A stretch of 64,000 nucleotides of DNA from Hathewaya histolytica (lineage in GTDB: Bacteria; Bacillota; Clostridia; Clostridiales; Clostridiaceae), in the NCBI RefSeq assembly GCF_901482605.1, contig NZ_LR590481.1, positions 930,001 to 994,000 of the forward strand. Reading direction: 5' to 3'. This document shows positions 46,036 to 55,962 of this stretch, one piece after another (within the stretch, counting starts at the first letter, position 1; the number at the start of each line of letters is the position of its first letter). The notes below the pieces were generated by a model. It ran no database searches. It was not told the origin of the DNA and saw only the letters and a program-made list of their open reading frames with translations. The position numbers and the translations under genes were made by a program.

Positions 46036-46327
46036 ATTTAAAACCTCCTTGAGTTTTTGTTTAATTATACCATAAACTCGTAGTTTATTAAGTAAACAAA
46101 TGATTAAATAATCAGTTAAGACTAAGTATCAATTTGTTAACTATATTATATAATAATAATTTTCCTTTGTAAATAGTTTTTTGGTATAATTTTCACTATA
46201 AATTTAATTTTACATGATTAGTATTTATAGATACGTATTTTTTATACTTTTAAAATTTTCTATTAATAAAAACATATACTTTGCACAAAATATATTTGTA
46301 AAATAAAAAACAAAGGAGAAATATAAT

Positions 46328-46567
46328 ATGAGTAAACCATTTATGACTGTAGAAAATGCTCAAGGTAAAACTGTGGAATTAGAATTAGTAGATACAATTC
46401 AAGTTGATAGTTTCAAATATATTATAGTATCAGAAATGGATTCAGATAATGCTTTTGCCTATAGGGTAGATGAAGATCACGGAAAACCTAAGTATTCATC
46501 CATTGGAAATGGAAGTGAGTTTAGAAAAGTTTTAGAAAAATATAATGAAAAACATATGCAACATTAA
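46328..46567 (+). CDS. DUF1292-family protein
   Basis: A 79-residue protein matching the DUF1292 pattern: VELELVDTIQVDSFKYIIVS and EDHGKPKYSSIGNGSEFRKV. Function unknown; relatives are common in Firmicutes, often near cell-division or RNA-metabolism genes. Start behind AAAGGAGAA. The 292 bp upstream is AT-rich with no recognised element. Confidence 0.82.
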   Translation: MSKPFMTVENAQGKTVELELVDTIQVDSFKYIIVSEMDSDNAFAYRVDEDHGKPKYSSIGNGSEFRKVLEKYNEKHMQH

Positions 46568-46616
46568 AAATATCATATTGTAATAAACTTATATAAAGCT
46601 ATATAAATAAATTATA

Positions 46617-46676
46617 AAAACTTACAGAATTAGTAGCAAATTTAATCTATAGCTATTTAAATTCTGTAAGTTTTTT
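46617..46676 (+). terminator. Terminator after the DUF1292 gene
   Basis: AAACTTACAGAATT pairs with AATTCTGTAAGTTT, followed by TTTTTT; the loop is long (~28 nt) with possible inner pairing. Confidence 0.7.
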
Positions 46677-46803
46677 GTTAAAAAATATAAGCTTTAAATT
46701 AGTGTAGTCATTTTGTTACTAGAATATATTTCAAAATGAGAGTAACCTATATGTAGAATAGGTTTACAATATATATTTTGTTTAGAATTTAGGGGGATTG
46801 AAT

Positions 46804-47433
46804 ATGAAAATAAACCGTACAAAAGTTTTAGGGGTAGTGTTGATATCTTTTATAGCATTATTTTGTTTATTAATAAAAAGTTTCTATTTTAAAGAATATT
46901 CTATGGGTAATGACAAAATTCCATATTATAGTCAAAGAGATAAAAGGTGGGGGAATAAACTATATGGTAAAAAAGGCACTATAAGAAGTTCAGGATGTGG
47001 ACCAACAAGCTTAGCCATGGTTATATCAGGGATTACAGGAAGGAAAGATATAACACCTAAAGCTGTTGCAGATTGGTCAGTAGAAAATGGACATAGGGCA
47101 GAAGGAAATGGTTCATATTGGTCATTGATGACAGAGGGAGGAAAAGCCTTTGGGCTTAATGTAAGGCAAGTAAGTAGAAAAAATAAAAATGAAATATTGA
47201 ATTCTCTAAAACAAGGGAAAGTAGCTATTGTTAGTTTAGATAAAGGGGAAATCGCTTCTGAAGGTCATTTTATTGTGCTTATAGGTATAACAGAAGATAA
47301 TAAAATACTTATTCATGATCCCTCCAGTATTAATAATTCAAAAAAGGCATGGGAACCTGATATCATTTTTAATGAAAGTTCTAAGAATGCAGGGGAAAAC
47401 GGTAGTCCTTTTTGGATTTTTCATAAGAGATGA
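46804..47433 (+). CDS. C39-like cysteine peptidase, membrane-anchored or secreted
   Basis: A 209-residue protein with an N-terminal hydrophobic segment (~8-27, LGVVLISFIALFCLLI) as signal anchor and a Peptidase_C39_2-like domain. Proposed catalytic residues: C65 in SSGCGPTSLAMV, H155 in EGHFIVLIG and D172 in LIHDPSS. The opening IPYYSQRDKRWGNKLYG is typical of these domains. Likely acts outside the membrane, perhaps on cell wall peptides; substrate unknown. The ATG at 46804 is chosen over the TTG at 46798. Confidence 0.87.
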   Translation: MKINRTKVLGVVLISFIALFCLLIKSFYFKEYSMGNDKIPYYSQRDKRWGNKLYGKKGTIRSSGCGPTSLAMVISGITGRKDITPKAVADWSVENGHRAEGNGSYWSLMTEGGKAFGLNVRQVSRKNKNEILNSLKQGKVAIVSLDKGEIASEGHFIVLIGITEDNKILIHDPSSINNSKKAWEPDIIFNESSKNAGENGSPFWIFHKR

Positions 47434-47634
47434 TTATTTAGAACTCACTCATATTTAAGATAGAAGCGAGTTTTATGATTAATTAAAAAGTTCTTACAAC
47501 TATCCAGGGTATCTGATATAATACAAATAGATAAACTAACTTCTAAGTATGTAAATCGCATAAGAAAAGGTTTTCTATATTTAATATAGTATTAAATATA
47601 AATCATTAAGAGTATACGTTATGGGGGTTTGATC

Positions 47635-49725
47635 ATGAGGACTAATTATGGACCAATAAGTAAAAAAGTTAATAGAGTATTGCATGGGGCAGATTACAAT
47701 CCAGAGCAGTGGATAGATGTTCCTGGGATTTGGAACGAGGATGTAAGACTTATGAAACTTGCAGGTTGTAATGTTGTAGCCGTTGGAATATTTTCATGGA
47801 CAGCTTTAGAACCAGAAGAAGGCAGATTTGAGTTTGGCTGGCTAGATGAAATCATGGATACTATGCATAAAAATGATATACATGTAATTCTAGCAACTCC
47901 AAGTGGAGCTAGACCAGCTTGGATGTCAGCTAAATATCCAGAAGTTTTAAGAGTTCAAGATAATAGAGCTCGTAATCTTCAAGGTGGAAGACATAATCAT
48001 TGTTATACATCTCCAGTGTATCGTGAAAAAACGGGAATAATTAATAGAAAACTTGCAGAAAGATATAAAGATCATCCAGCATTAATTATGTGGCACGTAT
48101 CTAACGAGTACGGTGTATCTAAGGAATTTGGCGGAGACTGTCATTGTGAATACTGTCAGGAAGCTTTTAGATCATGGTTAAAAGATAAGTATAATAATGA
48201 TCTTAATAAATTAAATAAGCAGTGGTGGGCAAAGTTTTGGAGTCATACATATACTGATTGGTCGCAAATTGAGTCTCCATCACAACGTGGAGAAAGCTAT
48301 CTACACGGGCTTAATTTAGATTGGAAGAGGTTTACATCCCACCAAGTAATAGATTTTTATAAAAATGAAATTAAACCCTTAAGAGAAATAACTCCGGATA
48401 TACCTGTAACTACGAATTTTGATGAATACGTAAATCTTAATGAGGGAATAGACTATTGGAAATTTGCACCTCATGTTGATGTAGTATCTTGGGATAACTA
48501 TCCATATTGGCATGGAGAGCGTCCAGACTCGCTTGAAGCTAGTAGAAGGGCATTTATACATGATTTAAATAGATCATTAAAAGGAGGAAAACCATTTATT
48601 TTAATGGAAAGCTCTCCAAGTGCAACAAATTGGCAATCAGTGGCTAAGTTAAGACGTCCTGGTATGCATGTACTTTCTTCCATTCAAGCTATAGCTCATG
48701 GATCTGACACTGTACAATATTTTCAGTGGAGAAAAAGCAGAGGATCATCTGAAAAGTTCCACGGAGCAGTTGTAGATCATTGTGGACATGAAAATACAAG
48801 AGTATTTAAAGATGTTTCAGATGTAGGAAATATATTATCTAAACTTTCTCCTGTAATTGGAACATCAGTGGATGCAGAGGTAGCTGTTATATATGATTGG
48901 GAAAATTTCTGGGCATTAGATGATGCACAAGGTCCAAGGGTAGAGAAAAAGGATTATTTTGAAACTTGCCAAAAACATTATAAGGCTTTTTGGGAAATGA
49001 GTATACCTGTAGATGTAATAAATATGGATGTAGATTTTTCTAAGTATAAAATCCTTATTGCACCTATGTTATATATGGTAAGACCAGGAGTAGGAGGGAG
49101 AATAGAGGAATTTGTTAAAAGGGGTGGAACTTTTGTTACAACTTACTGGAGCGGTATAGTAAATGAAAATGATTTATGTTTCCTTGGTGGTTTCCCAGGT
49201 CCGCTTAGAAAAGTTACTGGAATTTGGTCAGAAGAATTAGATGTTTTATATGATGATGATGTAAATTATGTGAAATTTGAGGGTGGAACTCCACTTCTAA
49301 TTCAAAATGAATATGAAGCTAAGGTTTTCTGTGATTTAATTCATGCTGAAACAGCAAAGGTACTTGCAACATACAAGGAAGATTTCTATGCAGGAAGACC
49401 AGCACTTACTGTAAATGAGTTTGGATCTGGTAAGGCATATTATATAGCATTTAGAAATAACGAAGAATTCCTTATAGATTTCTATAATAGTATCTCAAAA
49501 GACATAAAGTTAAAGAGAGTACTAGAGAGTGATTTACCTTGTGGTGTTACAGCTCAAACACGTTATGATGAGGAAAATGAATTTGTATTTATATCGAATT
49601 TTACGAAAGATGAAAAGAGTGTGGACCTTGGAGATAAAAAATTTAAAGACATGGTAACTTCTGAGGGTGTTGGGGGAGAAATAAAATTAAAAGCTTATGA
49701 AGTTAAAATACTTCAAAAAATATAG
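47635..49725 (+). CDS. Beta-galactosidase, glycoside hydrolase family 42
   Basis: A 696-residue GH42 enzyme. Opening HGADYNPEQWIDVPGIWNED is diagnostic. Acid/base E158 in WHVSNEYGVS and nucleophile E325 in LMESSPSATNW. A DCHCEYCQEAF segment matches the zinc-binding Cys cluster of the family. The trimerisation and C-terminal beta domains follow, and length is normal. No signal peptide, so cytoplasmic hydrolysis of beta-galactosides. No sugar transporter or regulator adjoins. Start at ATG 47635 behind a GGGGG site rather than TTG 47629. Confidence 0.94.
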   Translation: MRTNYGPISKKVNRVLHGADYNPEQWIDVPGIWNEDVRLMKLAGCNVVAVGIFSWTALEPEEGRFEFGWLDEIMDTMHKNDIHVILATPSGARPAWMSAKYPEVLRVQDNRARNLQGGRHNHCYTSPVYREKTGIINRKLAERYKDHPALIMWHVSNEYGVSKEFGGDCHCEYCQEAFRSWLKDKYNNDLNKLNKQWWAKFWSHTYTDWSQIESPSQRGESYLHGLNLDWKRFTSHQVIDFYKNEIKPLREITPDIPVTTNFDEYVNLNEGIDYWKFAPHVDVVSWDNYPYWHGERPDSLEASRRAFIHDLNRSLKGGKPFILMESSPSATNWQSVAKLRRPGMHVLSSIQAIAHGSDTVQYFQWRKSRGSSEKFHGAVVDHCGHENTRVFKDVSDVGNILSKLSPVIGTSVDAEVAVIYDWENFWALDDAQGPRVEKKDYFETCQKHYKAFWEMSIPVDVINMDVDFSKYKILIAPMLYMVRPGVGGRIEEFVKRGGTFVTTYWSGIVNENDLCFLGGFPGPLRKVTGIWSEELDVLYDDDVNYVKFEGGTPLLIQNEYEAKVFCDLIHAETAKVLATYKEDFYAGRPALTVNEFGSGKAYYIAFRNNEEFLIDFYNSISKDIKLKRVLESDLPCGVTAQTRYDEENEFVFISNFTKDEKSVDLGDKKFKDMVTSEGVGGEIKLKAYEVKILQKI

Positions 49726-49757
49726 ATTTATAATATAAAATTAGTTATAAAATAAGG

Positions 49758-49787
49758 TTGACAAAAGAGAAATTCTAATACTATAAT
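49758..49787 (+). promoter_or_regulatory. Promoter of the T-box leader
   Basis: TTGACA (49758-49763), 18-nt spacer, TATAAT (49782-49787): full consensus sigma-A type. Confidence 0.85.
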
Positions 49788-49793
49788 AATTAG

Positions 49794-50065
49794 TAATAGA
49801 ATAAAGGATAAATTCAATGAAAAGGAAAGTACTTTTTTAGATGACTTTAAGCGAGCAGAGTATGGTGAGAGTCTGTAGGTCTATAAAATAGGAAGAGAGC
49901 CTTGGAGAAACTACTTGAAATAGGTAAAACTTAAGTAAAGTACGTCGCATTTAGCGTTAGATTATTGAGAGGAACATAACTATAATAAATTTATATTATG
50001 TTCAATTAGAGTGGTACCGCGATTTACTCGTCTCTATTTTATTATAGAGATGAGTTTTTTTTTTT
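49794..50065 (+). promoter_or_regulatory. T-box leader (probably argS)
   Basis: A tRNA-sensing T-box leader. AGCGAGCAGAG and GGTGAGAGTCTG (stem I, AG/GA motifs) are followed ~190 nt later by the T-box AGAGTGGTACCGCG (50008-50021) and a terminator. An AGA triplet in GGAGAAAC near 49915 could be the Arg specifier, but I could not fold the loop by eye, so this is tentative. The next non-IS gene is argS, the expected target; an IS200-type element separates them. Confidence 0.88.
50026..50065 (+). terminator. T-box-controlled terminator
   Basis: ACTCGTCTCTAT pairs with ATAGAGATGAGT (one G-U), followed by a run of T. Confidence 0.88.
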
Positions 50066-50069
50066 GTAT

Positions 50070-50810
50070 TATGAATACCACAGGTTATACCTGTGGTTCT
50101 AAAAAGCTTTTAGCTATGAGTAGAAAAAATAAAACCTCCAATGTAAAATGAAAGTAGGTTTGCCGACCACAATCATTAAACAAAGGAGGTATATCCAATA
50201 TGGATAATAGTAGTTTAGCACATAGCAAGTGGAATTGTAAATATCATATAGTTTTCGCACCTAAGTATAGGAGACAAGTAATATATGGGAAGATAAAAGC
50301 AGATATAGGACAAATATTAAGAAAGCTATGTGAACATAAAGGAGTAGAAATAATTGAAGCAAATGCGTGCAAAGATCACATACATATGCTTGTAAGTATA
50401 CCACCAAAACTAAGTGTATCTCAATTTATGGGATATCTAAAAGGAAAAAGTTCGTTGATGATATTTGATAGACATGCAAATTTAAAATATAAATATGGAA
50501 ATAGACAATTTTGGTGTAAGGGTTATTATGTTGATACAGTTGGTAGAAATAAAAAAGTTATAGAGGAATATATAAAGAATCAGATACAAGAAGATATAGC
50601 ATATGAACAGATGAGTTTAAAAGAATATATAGACCCGTTTACGGGTAAGCCAGTAAAACAAGGCAAAAAATAATACCCCTTTTAGGGGTAGCCTGTAAAA
50701 ATTTTGCGGTTGGCAAGCCGTTCAATGTGCGAGTAGCACAGCCAGTAATATGCCCTTATAGGGCTAAAGCAAGCCACCCGTTTTACGGGTGGTCCTGACT
50801 TTACTCATTT
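50070..50810 (+). mobile_element. IS200-type insertion sequence (approximate ends)
   Basis: A Y1 transposase gene flanked by subterminal hairpins as expected for IS200/IS605 elements: left ACCACAGGT/ACCTGTGGT (50077-50097), right CCACCCG/CGGGTGG (50774-50792). Several further hairpins (TACCCC/GGGGTA near 50672, GCCC/GGGC near 50755) lie after the gene. No TnpB gene. Exact ends are not resolvable by eye because this family makes no target duplication. Confidence 0.8.
50200..50673 (+). CDS. tnpA: IS200-type Y1 transposase
   Basis: A 157-residue single-strand transposase. HUH motif at H60-I-H62 in CKDHIHMLVSIP; catalytic Tyr is probably Y124 in EEYIKNQ; GKSSLMIF and WCKGYYVDTVG are typical. Complete frame behind AAAGGAGG, so potentially active. 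It lies between a T-box leader and argS, on the same strand. Confidence 0.95.
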   Translation: MDNSSLAHSKWNCKYHIVFAPKYRRQVIYGKIKADIGQILRKLCEHKGVEIIEANACKDHIHMLVSIPPKLSVSQFMGYLKGKSSLMIFDRHANLKYKYGNRQFWCKGYYVDTVGRNKKVIEEYIKNQIQEDIAYEQMSLKEYIDPFTGKPVKQGKK

Positions 50811-50856
50811 TTAGACTAGAAGTAAGATTAATTACACAACCTAAGGAGGTAATACT

Positions 50857-52548
50857 ATGAATTATAAAAAACTTATAGCACAAGAAGTTAGTAAATTAGT
50901 AGAAGTAGATATAGAGAATATAGAAAAATTAATTGAAATTCCACCTCAATCAGAAATGGGCGATTATGCTTTTCCTTGTTTCCAATTTGCAAAAACTTTA
51001 AGAAAAGCACCTAATTTAATCTCTGCAGATTTAAAGGAAAAGTTACAAATTGAGGGTATAGATAAGATAGAGAATGTTGGACCATATTTAAACTTTTTTG
51101 TAAACAAAGAGATATTTTCAAAAAATACTATTGAGAAGATATTAAAAGAAAAAGAATCTTATGGTTCATGTAAAGTTGGAGAAGGTAAAAATGTAATAGT
51201 AGAATACTCATCTCCTAATATTGCAAAGCCATTTCATGTTGGGCATTTATTTAGTACAGCTGTAGGTCACTCTCTTTATGAAATTTTAAAATTTCAAGGA
51301 TATAACTGTACAAGAATAAACCACGTAGGAGATTGGGGAACGCAATTTGGTAAATTGATTTCTGCTTATAAAAGATGGGTAGATGAAGAAGCGTTAGAAA
51401 AAGATCCTATACCAGAACTTTTAAGAATTTATGTTAAATTCCATGATGCTGCAGAAGAAAATCCTGAATTAGAAACAGAAGCAAGAGCACACTTTAAAAA
51501 TCTAGAAGATGGAAAAGAGTTTGAAGTAGGTCTTTGGAAGAAATTTAAGGACTTAAGTTTAAAAGAGTTCGCAAAAGTTTATGATTTATTAGGTGTAGAG
51601 TTTGACTCTTATGCTGGTGAGAGTTTTTATAGTGATAAGATGCCTGTTATAACTAAGGCTATAGAAGATAAAGGCATACTTACAGATAGTAATGGTGCTA
51701 AGGTTGTTATGCTTGATGATTACAATATGCCACCATGTATAATTAAAAAATCAGATGGTGCAACTATATATGCGACTCGTGACCTTGCAGCTGCAAAATA
51801 CAGAAAAGATGAATATGATTTTCATAAGAATATTTATGTAGTTGGAAAAGACCAAAGTCTTCATTTTAAACAAATATTCACTACATTAAAACTAATGGAA
51901 TATGATTGGGCAGATGACTGTATACATGTTCCATTTGGTCTTGTAAGATTTGCAGATAAAAAGCTTTCTACAAGAAAAGGTGATGTAATTCTTCTTGAAG
52001 AACTATTAAAAGGTGCTATAGATAAAACTATAGAGATTATAAATGAAAAAAATCCAAACCTTAAGAATAAGGAAGAAGCTGCGAAGACTATTGGAATAGG
52101 TTCAGTAATATTTACCTATCTTAAAAATTCAAGAGAAAAGGATATAGTATTTAATTGGGGGGAAATGTTAAGCTTTGATGGTGAAACAGCTCCATATGTA
52201 CAGTACACTTATGCTCGTGGAAAAAGCATATTAAATAAAGTTTCAAAATCAAGCGTAGAGGCAGATTTTAGCCTATTAAACAGTAAAGAAGAGTTTGAAC
52301 TTGTAAAACAATTATCTAATTTCTCTAAGGCTATAAATTACGCTGCAGACAAGTTAGAGCCTAGTGTAATTTCAAGATATGTTTTAGATGTTGCTAAGTA
52401 TTTTAATAAGTTCTATAACAGCCATAATATTGCAAATACAGAAGATGAAAAACTTAAAAATGCAAGAATTGAATTGGTAGAGAGTACCTGTCAAGTTATA
52501 GAAAATGCTCTTAAGTTATTAGGAATTGGTGTAGTTCAAGAAATGTAA
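50857..52548 (+). CDS. argS: Arginyl-tRNA synthetase
   Basis: A 563-residue class I ArgRS. HIGH motif as HVGH (127-130) in [17 protein letters not shown] region as KLSTRKG (369-375); N-terminal tRNA-binding domain (~1-110) and C-terminal anticodon-binding domain ending [15 protein letters not shown]. Charges tRNA-Arg in the cytoplasm. Start behind AAGGAGG. A T-box leader upstream suggests control by uncharged tRNA-Arg, but an IS200-type element now lies between. Confidence 0.96.
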   Translation: MNYKKLIAQEVSKLVEVDIENIEKLIEIPPQSEMGDYAFPCFQFAKTLRKAPNLISADLKEKLQIEGIDKIENVGPYLNFFVNKEIFSKNTIEKILKEKESYGSCKVGEGKNVIVEYSSPNIAKPFHVGHLFSTAVGHSLYEILKFQGYNCTRINHVGDWGTQFGKLISAYKRWVDEEALEKDPIPELLRIYVKFHDAAEENPELETEARAHFKNLEDGKEFEVGLWKKFKDLSLKEFAKVYDLLGVEFDSYAGESFYSDKMPVITKAIEDKGILTDSNGAKVVMLDDYNMPPCIIKKSDGATIYATRDLAAAKYRKDEYDFHKNIYVVGKDQSLHFKQIFTTLKLMEYDWADDCIHVPFGLVRFADKKLSTRKGDVILLEELLKGAIDKTIEIINEKNPNLKNKEEAAKTIGIGSVIFTYLKNSREKDIVFNWGEMLSFDGETAPYVQYTYARGKSILNKVSKSSVEADFSLLNSKEEFELVKQLSNFSKAINYAADKLEPSVISRYVLDVAKYFNKFYNSHNIANTEDEKLKNARIELVESTCQVIENALKLLGIGVVQEM

Positions 52549-52568
52549 TATAATAATTTAATAAAAAT

Positions 52569-52600
52569 AAAACCGTTAGTCTTATGGATTAACGGTTTTA
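52569..52600 (+). terminator. Terminator after argS
   Basis: AAAACCGTTA/TAACGGTTTT stem; weak T tail. Confidence 0.75.
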
Positions 52601-52677
52601 TTAAAAAAAGTGTACTCATGAATTTTTTTTTGGTGTATAATATACTATTGATGACCTAATTAGTTTGGAGGAAAGTA

Positions 52678-53475
52678 ATGTATATTCGAGAATATAAAAC
52701 AGACTTATTAGTACCAGATGAGGTATATGATAAGTATGGTTTAAAAAATGTAGCTTTTTTTGATATTGAGACTACGGGATTTAATAAAGTTTCAGATGTT
52801 ATAATGTTAGTTTCACTAGGATATTATTTAGATAGGGAGAAATTCTATATAAAGCAATACTATGCAGAATACGTTGAAGATGAAGAGAGCATAATGCAGG
52901 AACTTAAAAAGGATATTAGCGGATTTAATTTTTGGTGTTCTTATAATGGAATAGCTTTTGATGAGCCTTATGTTAAAAAGAAAATGGAGATTCATCATAT
53001 AGATTTTACTGCACCAGAAAATCATATAGATCTTTATAGGCTTATAAAACCTTATTATACTCAATTTGGACTTCAGAGATGTAATCTTAAAACCATTGAA
53101 AAATATTTAGGTATAGAGAGAAAAGATCAAATTGACGGGGGACTTAGTGCCCAATTGTATAAGCAATATTTATATACTAATAATGAGGAAATAAGAGATA
53201 CTATAATGCTTCATAACTATGAGGATGTTTTAAATCTTCCTATTTTGTTTAATCTACTACATAAGATAGATACGGATCCTAGCATTATAAAAGAGCCAAG
53301 CATTACAAAAAATCAGCTTAGATATATAAATATACTTGCAAAGAAAAATAATATCACATTAAAATCTAACCTTAGTAGTATTTCAAAAAAGGCTGCATCT
53401 AGAGCAATAGATTGCATATTAAAAGGAAATCATAATGGGGAAGAAATAGATTTTTTAATAAAGGATACATATTAA
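52678..53475 (+). CDS. RNase H-fold exonuclease-like protein (YprB-type)
   Basis: A 265-residue protein with a DEDD exonuclease-type domain (RNase_H_2, YprB-like). D29 and E31 in FFDIETTGF, then FNFWCSYNGIAFDEPYVKKK, HIDLYRL and the late Asp in MLHNYEDVLNLPIL form the expected four acidic positions. The C-terminal ~60 residues are helical (SITKNQLRYINILAKKNN). Expected to be a metal-dependent 3'-5' exonuclease; substrate unknown. A second related gene lies at 55963, on the other side of the feo operon. Confidence 0.85.
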   Translation: MYIREYKTDLLVPDEVYDKYGLKNVAFFDIETTGFNKVSDVIMLVSLGYYLDREKFYIKQYYAEYVEDEESIMQELKKDISGFNFWCSYNGIAFDEPYVKKKMEIHHIDFTAPENHIDLYRLIKPYYTQFGLQRCNLKTIEKYLGIERKDQIDGGLSAQLYKQYLYTNNEEIRDTIMLHNYEDVLNLPILFNLLHKIDTDPSIIKEPSITKNQLRYINILAKKNNITLKSNLSSISKKAASRAIDCILKGNHNGEEIDFLIKDTY

Positions 53476-53518
53476 ATTTCTTACCTTTTTATCTGTAGTA
53501 TATTTTAATTTGTAATAC

Positions 53519-53553
53519 AAAAGAGGCAATCATAAATTATGATTGCCTCTTTT
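53519..53553. terminator. Bidirectional terminator between exonuclease-like gene and feo operon
   Basis: 15-bp perfect stem AAAAGAGGCAATCAT/ATGATTGCCTCTTTT with 5-nt loop, between convergent genes. Confidence 0.92.
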
Positions 53554-53555
53554 AA

Positions 53556-53777
53556 TTATTTATCTTGTTTATTTTGTTCTTGATTTTTTTCCATAGCTTC
53601 TTTTTTTGAAACAAAATTTATTACATTAGATTCATTTGAACCTTTTGAATCACAACCGCTACAACCACTGCATCCACCAGAGCAGCCACAGCCTTTGCCT
53701 GTTATTTGGTTTTTAATTTGTTTTCCTATAATATAAATTGCAAGGAGCACTATAGCTCCGATAATAATATATTCCAT
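53556..53777 (-). CDS. FeoB-associated Cys-rich membrane protein
   Basis: A 73-residue protein with one membrane segment (~4-20, IIIGAIVLLAIYIIG) and a Cys cluster GKGCGCSGGCSGCSGCDSKG. Matches the FeoB-associated family (PF12669). Likely aids Fe2+ transport or metal delivery at the membrane. Third gene of feoA-feoB. The start at 53777 follows GAGGGTG; an upstream GTG lies in that site. Confidence 0.9.
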   Translation of the reverse strand: MEYIIIGAIVLLAIYIIGKQIKNQITGKGCGCSGGCSGCSGCDSKGSNESNVINFVSKKEAMEKNQEQNKQDK

Positions 53778-53819
53778 TAATAACACCCTCTTTAAATTAT
53801 TTTAGTTTGAGAGAGCCTA

Positions 53820-55586
53820 CTATAATATAACAAAGTAAAATAGGTTATAGACCATAAAGGAAACTATCCAAGCAAGTATAAATTGATATAATACTGAAAA
53901 GATGGCCATCTTCGTTCCATATTCCTTTTTCATGGTTGCAATAACTGAAACACAAGGGGTATATAAAAGTATAAATACTAAGAAACTAATGGCTGAAGCT
54001 GTGGTAAAAAAGTTAGGTAATATCTCTTTTAAATTTCCAGCATAAATAATTTCCATAGTACTTACCACTACTTCTTTAGCCATAAGTCCAGTTAAAAGTG
54101 ATACGGAGTTTTGCCAAATTCCGAAACCTAAAGGAACAAATATAGGATTTATAAATTTTCCAATAGATGCGAGAAAACTATTATTAATATCCGTCATACC
54201 GGTAAAATTAAAATTAGATAAAAGCCAGACTAAAACAGATAAAGCAAATATAATAGTTCCAGCCTTTTTTATGAAACCTTTTCCTTTATCCCAAGTGTGT
54301 AGAAAAAGGTTTTTAGGTTCTGGAAGCTTGTAGTCCGGAAGTTCTATAATAAAAGGCTCTTCGTCTTTTTTGAATATAGTATTTTTAAACAATATACCTA
54401 TTAAGAAGGAGAGCAGTATTCCTAATAGGTACAGAGAAAAAACAATTAAAGTACCTTTATAAGGAAAAAATACAGAAGTAAATAAAGCGTATACTGGAAG
54501 TCTTGCATTACAGGACATTAGTGGTACTAAAAGGGCCGTAAGTTTCCTATCTTTTTCACTCTCTAGGGTTCTAGCTGACATAATAGCAGGAACTGAACAC
54601 CCAAAACCAACAATCATAGGAATAAAGGCTTTTCCCGATAGGCCCATTTTTCTCATTAACTTGTCCATAATAAGTGCAGCCCTTGACATGTATCCACTAT
54701 CTTCTAATATAGAAATGCCTAAAAATAGTGATACTATAATAGGTACAAATACTAAAATAGAACCAACTCCAGATATTATTCCATCAATTATAAGAGAAGA
54801 TACAACTGGATTATATCCATCCAGTTTCCCATGCATAAATGGTATTAGAACTTCATTTAAACCTTCATCTAATAAATCTGACAAAGGTTGTCCCACCCAG
54901 TTAAAAGTAAACATAAATATTAAAAACATAATTAAAAAGAAAATTGGAAATGCTAGATATTTGTTTAAAGCAAATTTGTCTATGACTTCTGTTATATTAG
55001 TTTTTGTACTACTTTTTAAGGTTATGCAATTCTTTAAAAGTTCTTCAATATAAGTATAAGTTTCTTTTTCATGTGGAAAGTGCTTAAGCTTCATATAAGA
55101 AATATCTTTAAAAGTGTTATTTTCTACAACATCTATTAATTTTTCTATTCCTTTATTTTTAGAAGCTATTATAGGTATGACAGTTACACCTAAACTTTCC
55201 TCTAATCTATTATAGTCTATGTATATTCCTTTATTCTCTGCAGCGTCAATCATATTTAATATTAATATAATTGGCTTATTAAATTTCTTAAGTTCTGTAG
55301 TTAAGTATAGATTTCGCTCTAAATTAGATGCATCTACAATGTTTAAAATAAAATCTACATCTTCATGTTTTAAAAAATCTTTAGATACAATCTCTTCATT
55401 AGAATATGTATCCATGGCATATATGCCAGGTAGGTCTACTATCTTAATGTCTTTGGTTAAGAATCCTTCTTTTTTTTCTACAGTTACTCCTGCCCAGTTT
55501 CCCACATATTGTTTTGAACCGGTCAAATAGTTGAATAAAGTCGTCTTACCAACGTTTGGATTTCCAACTAAGGCAGCTACTCTCAA
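53820..55586 (-). CDS. feoB: Ferrous iron transporter FeoB (system 2)
   Basis: A 588-residue FeoB. P-loop GNPNVGKTT (8-16), DLPGIYAM and LNMIDAAENKG in the G domain; Gate-type segments SRAALIMDKLMRKMGLSGK and IVGFGCSVPAIMSAR in the membrane domain. About 90 residues shorter than the other FeoB (32772-34808), mainly in the GDI-like linker. Begins 2 bp after the stop of feoA in the same operon. Imports Fe2+. Confidence 0.95.
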   Translation of the reverse strand: MRVAALVGNPNVGKTTLFNYLTGSKQYVGNWAGVTVEKKEGFLTKDIKIVDLPGIYAMDTYSNEEIVSKDFLKHEDVDFILNIVDASNLERNLYLTTELKKFNKPIILILNMIDAAENKGIYIDYNRLEESLGVTVIPIIASKNKGIEKLIDVVENNTFKDISYMKLKHFPHEKETYTYIEELLKNCITLKSSTKTNITEVIDKFALNKYLAFPIFFLIMFLIFMFTFNWVGQPLSDLLDEGLNEVLIPFMHGKLDGYNPVVSSLIIDGIISGVGSILVFVPIIVSLFLGISILEDSGYMSRAALIMDKLMRKMGLSGKAFIPMIVGFGCSVPAIMSARTLESEKDRKLTALLVPLMSCNARLPVYALFTSVFFPYKGTLIVFSLYLLGILLSFLIGILFKNTIFKKDEEPFIIELPDYKLPEPKNLFLHTWDKGKGFIKKAGTIIFALSVLVWLLSNFNFTGMTDINNSFLASIGKFINPIFVPLGFGIWQNSVSLLTGLMAKEVVVSTMEIIYAGNLKEILPNFFTTASAISFLVFILLYTPCVSVIATMKKEYGTKMAIFSVLYQFILAWIVSFMVYNLFYFVIL

Positions 55587-55588
55587 TT

Positions 55589-55813
55589 TTAAGCCTCCTT
55601 TATAAGGATATTTTTAGCATCACTTTTTCTAAGTGCTATACTGAATCCTCTTACATTTAAAACTAGAGGATCGCCTAAAGGAGCTTTTGCACAGAGGCAA
55701 ATTTCAGTTCCTTCAATACATCCTAAGGCTTGAAGTCTTTTAACCAATTTTTCATTTCCACCTATACTGGAAATAAAAGCTTTTTCCCCTAAATTCAGGT
55801 CGCAAATGCACAT
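55589..55813 (-). CDS. feoA: FeoA-family protein (system 2)
   Basis: A 74-residue FeoA-like protein: VKRLQALGCIEGTEICLCAK and VLNVRGFSIALRKSDAKN. Cys-richer than the other two FeoA proteins. The start at 55813 follows GAGGTG, and the upstream GTG lies within that site. First gene of the reverse-strand feoA-feoB-Cys-rich operon. A weak half-match to a Fur box upstream was not convincing. Confidence 0.9.
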   Translation of the reverse strand: MCICDLNLGEKAFISSIGGNEKLVKRLQALGCIEGTEICLCAKAPLGDPLVLNVRGFSIALRKSDAKNILIKEA

Positions 55814-55962
55814 AATTGTCACCTCGTAATGAAAGTTATTATCACAATATCATAAGAAAATTCTATCACCTTCCAGCTATAAAGTCAATGTAAGCGAGCT
55901 TTGATAAAATTATGTAATTATAGTATACTAATAGAGTAAAAGCTTTAGAAAAGAGTGGTATT

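Noticed and set aside
50674-50800. Guide RNA of a TnpB system after the IS200-type transposase
   Set aside because: Several hairpins are present, but there is no TnpB gene in the element, so they are better read as element-end structure.
55823-55962. Possible Fur box (TGATAAT half-site) upstream of the second feoA
   Set aside because: Only one half matches the palindromic consensus; too weak in AT-rich DNA.
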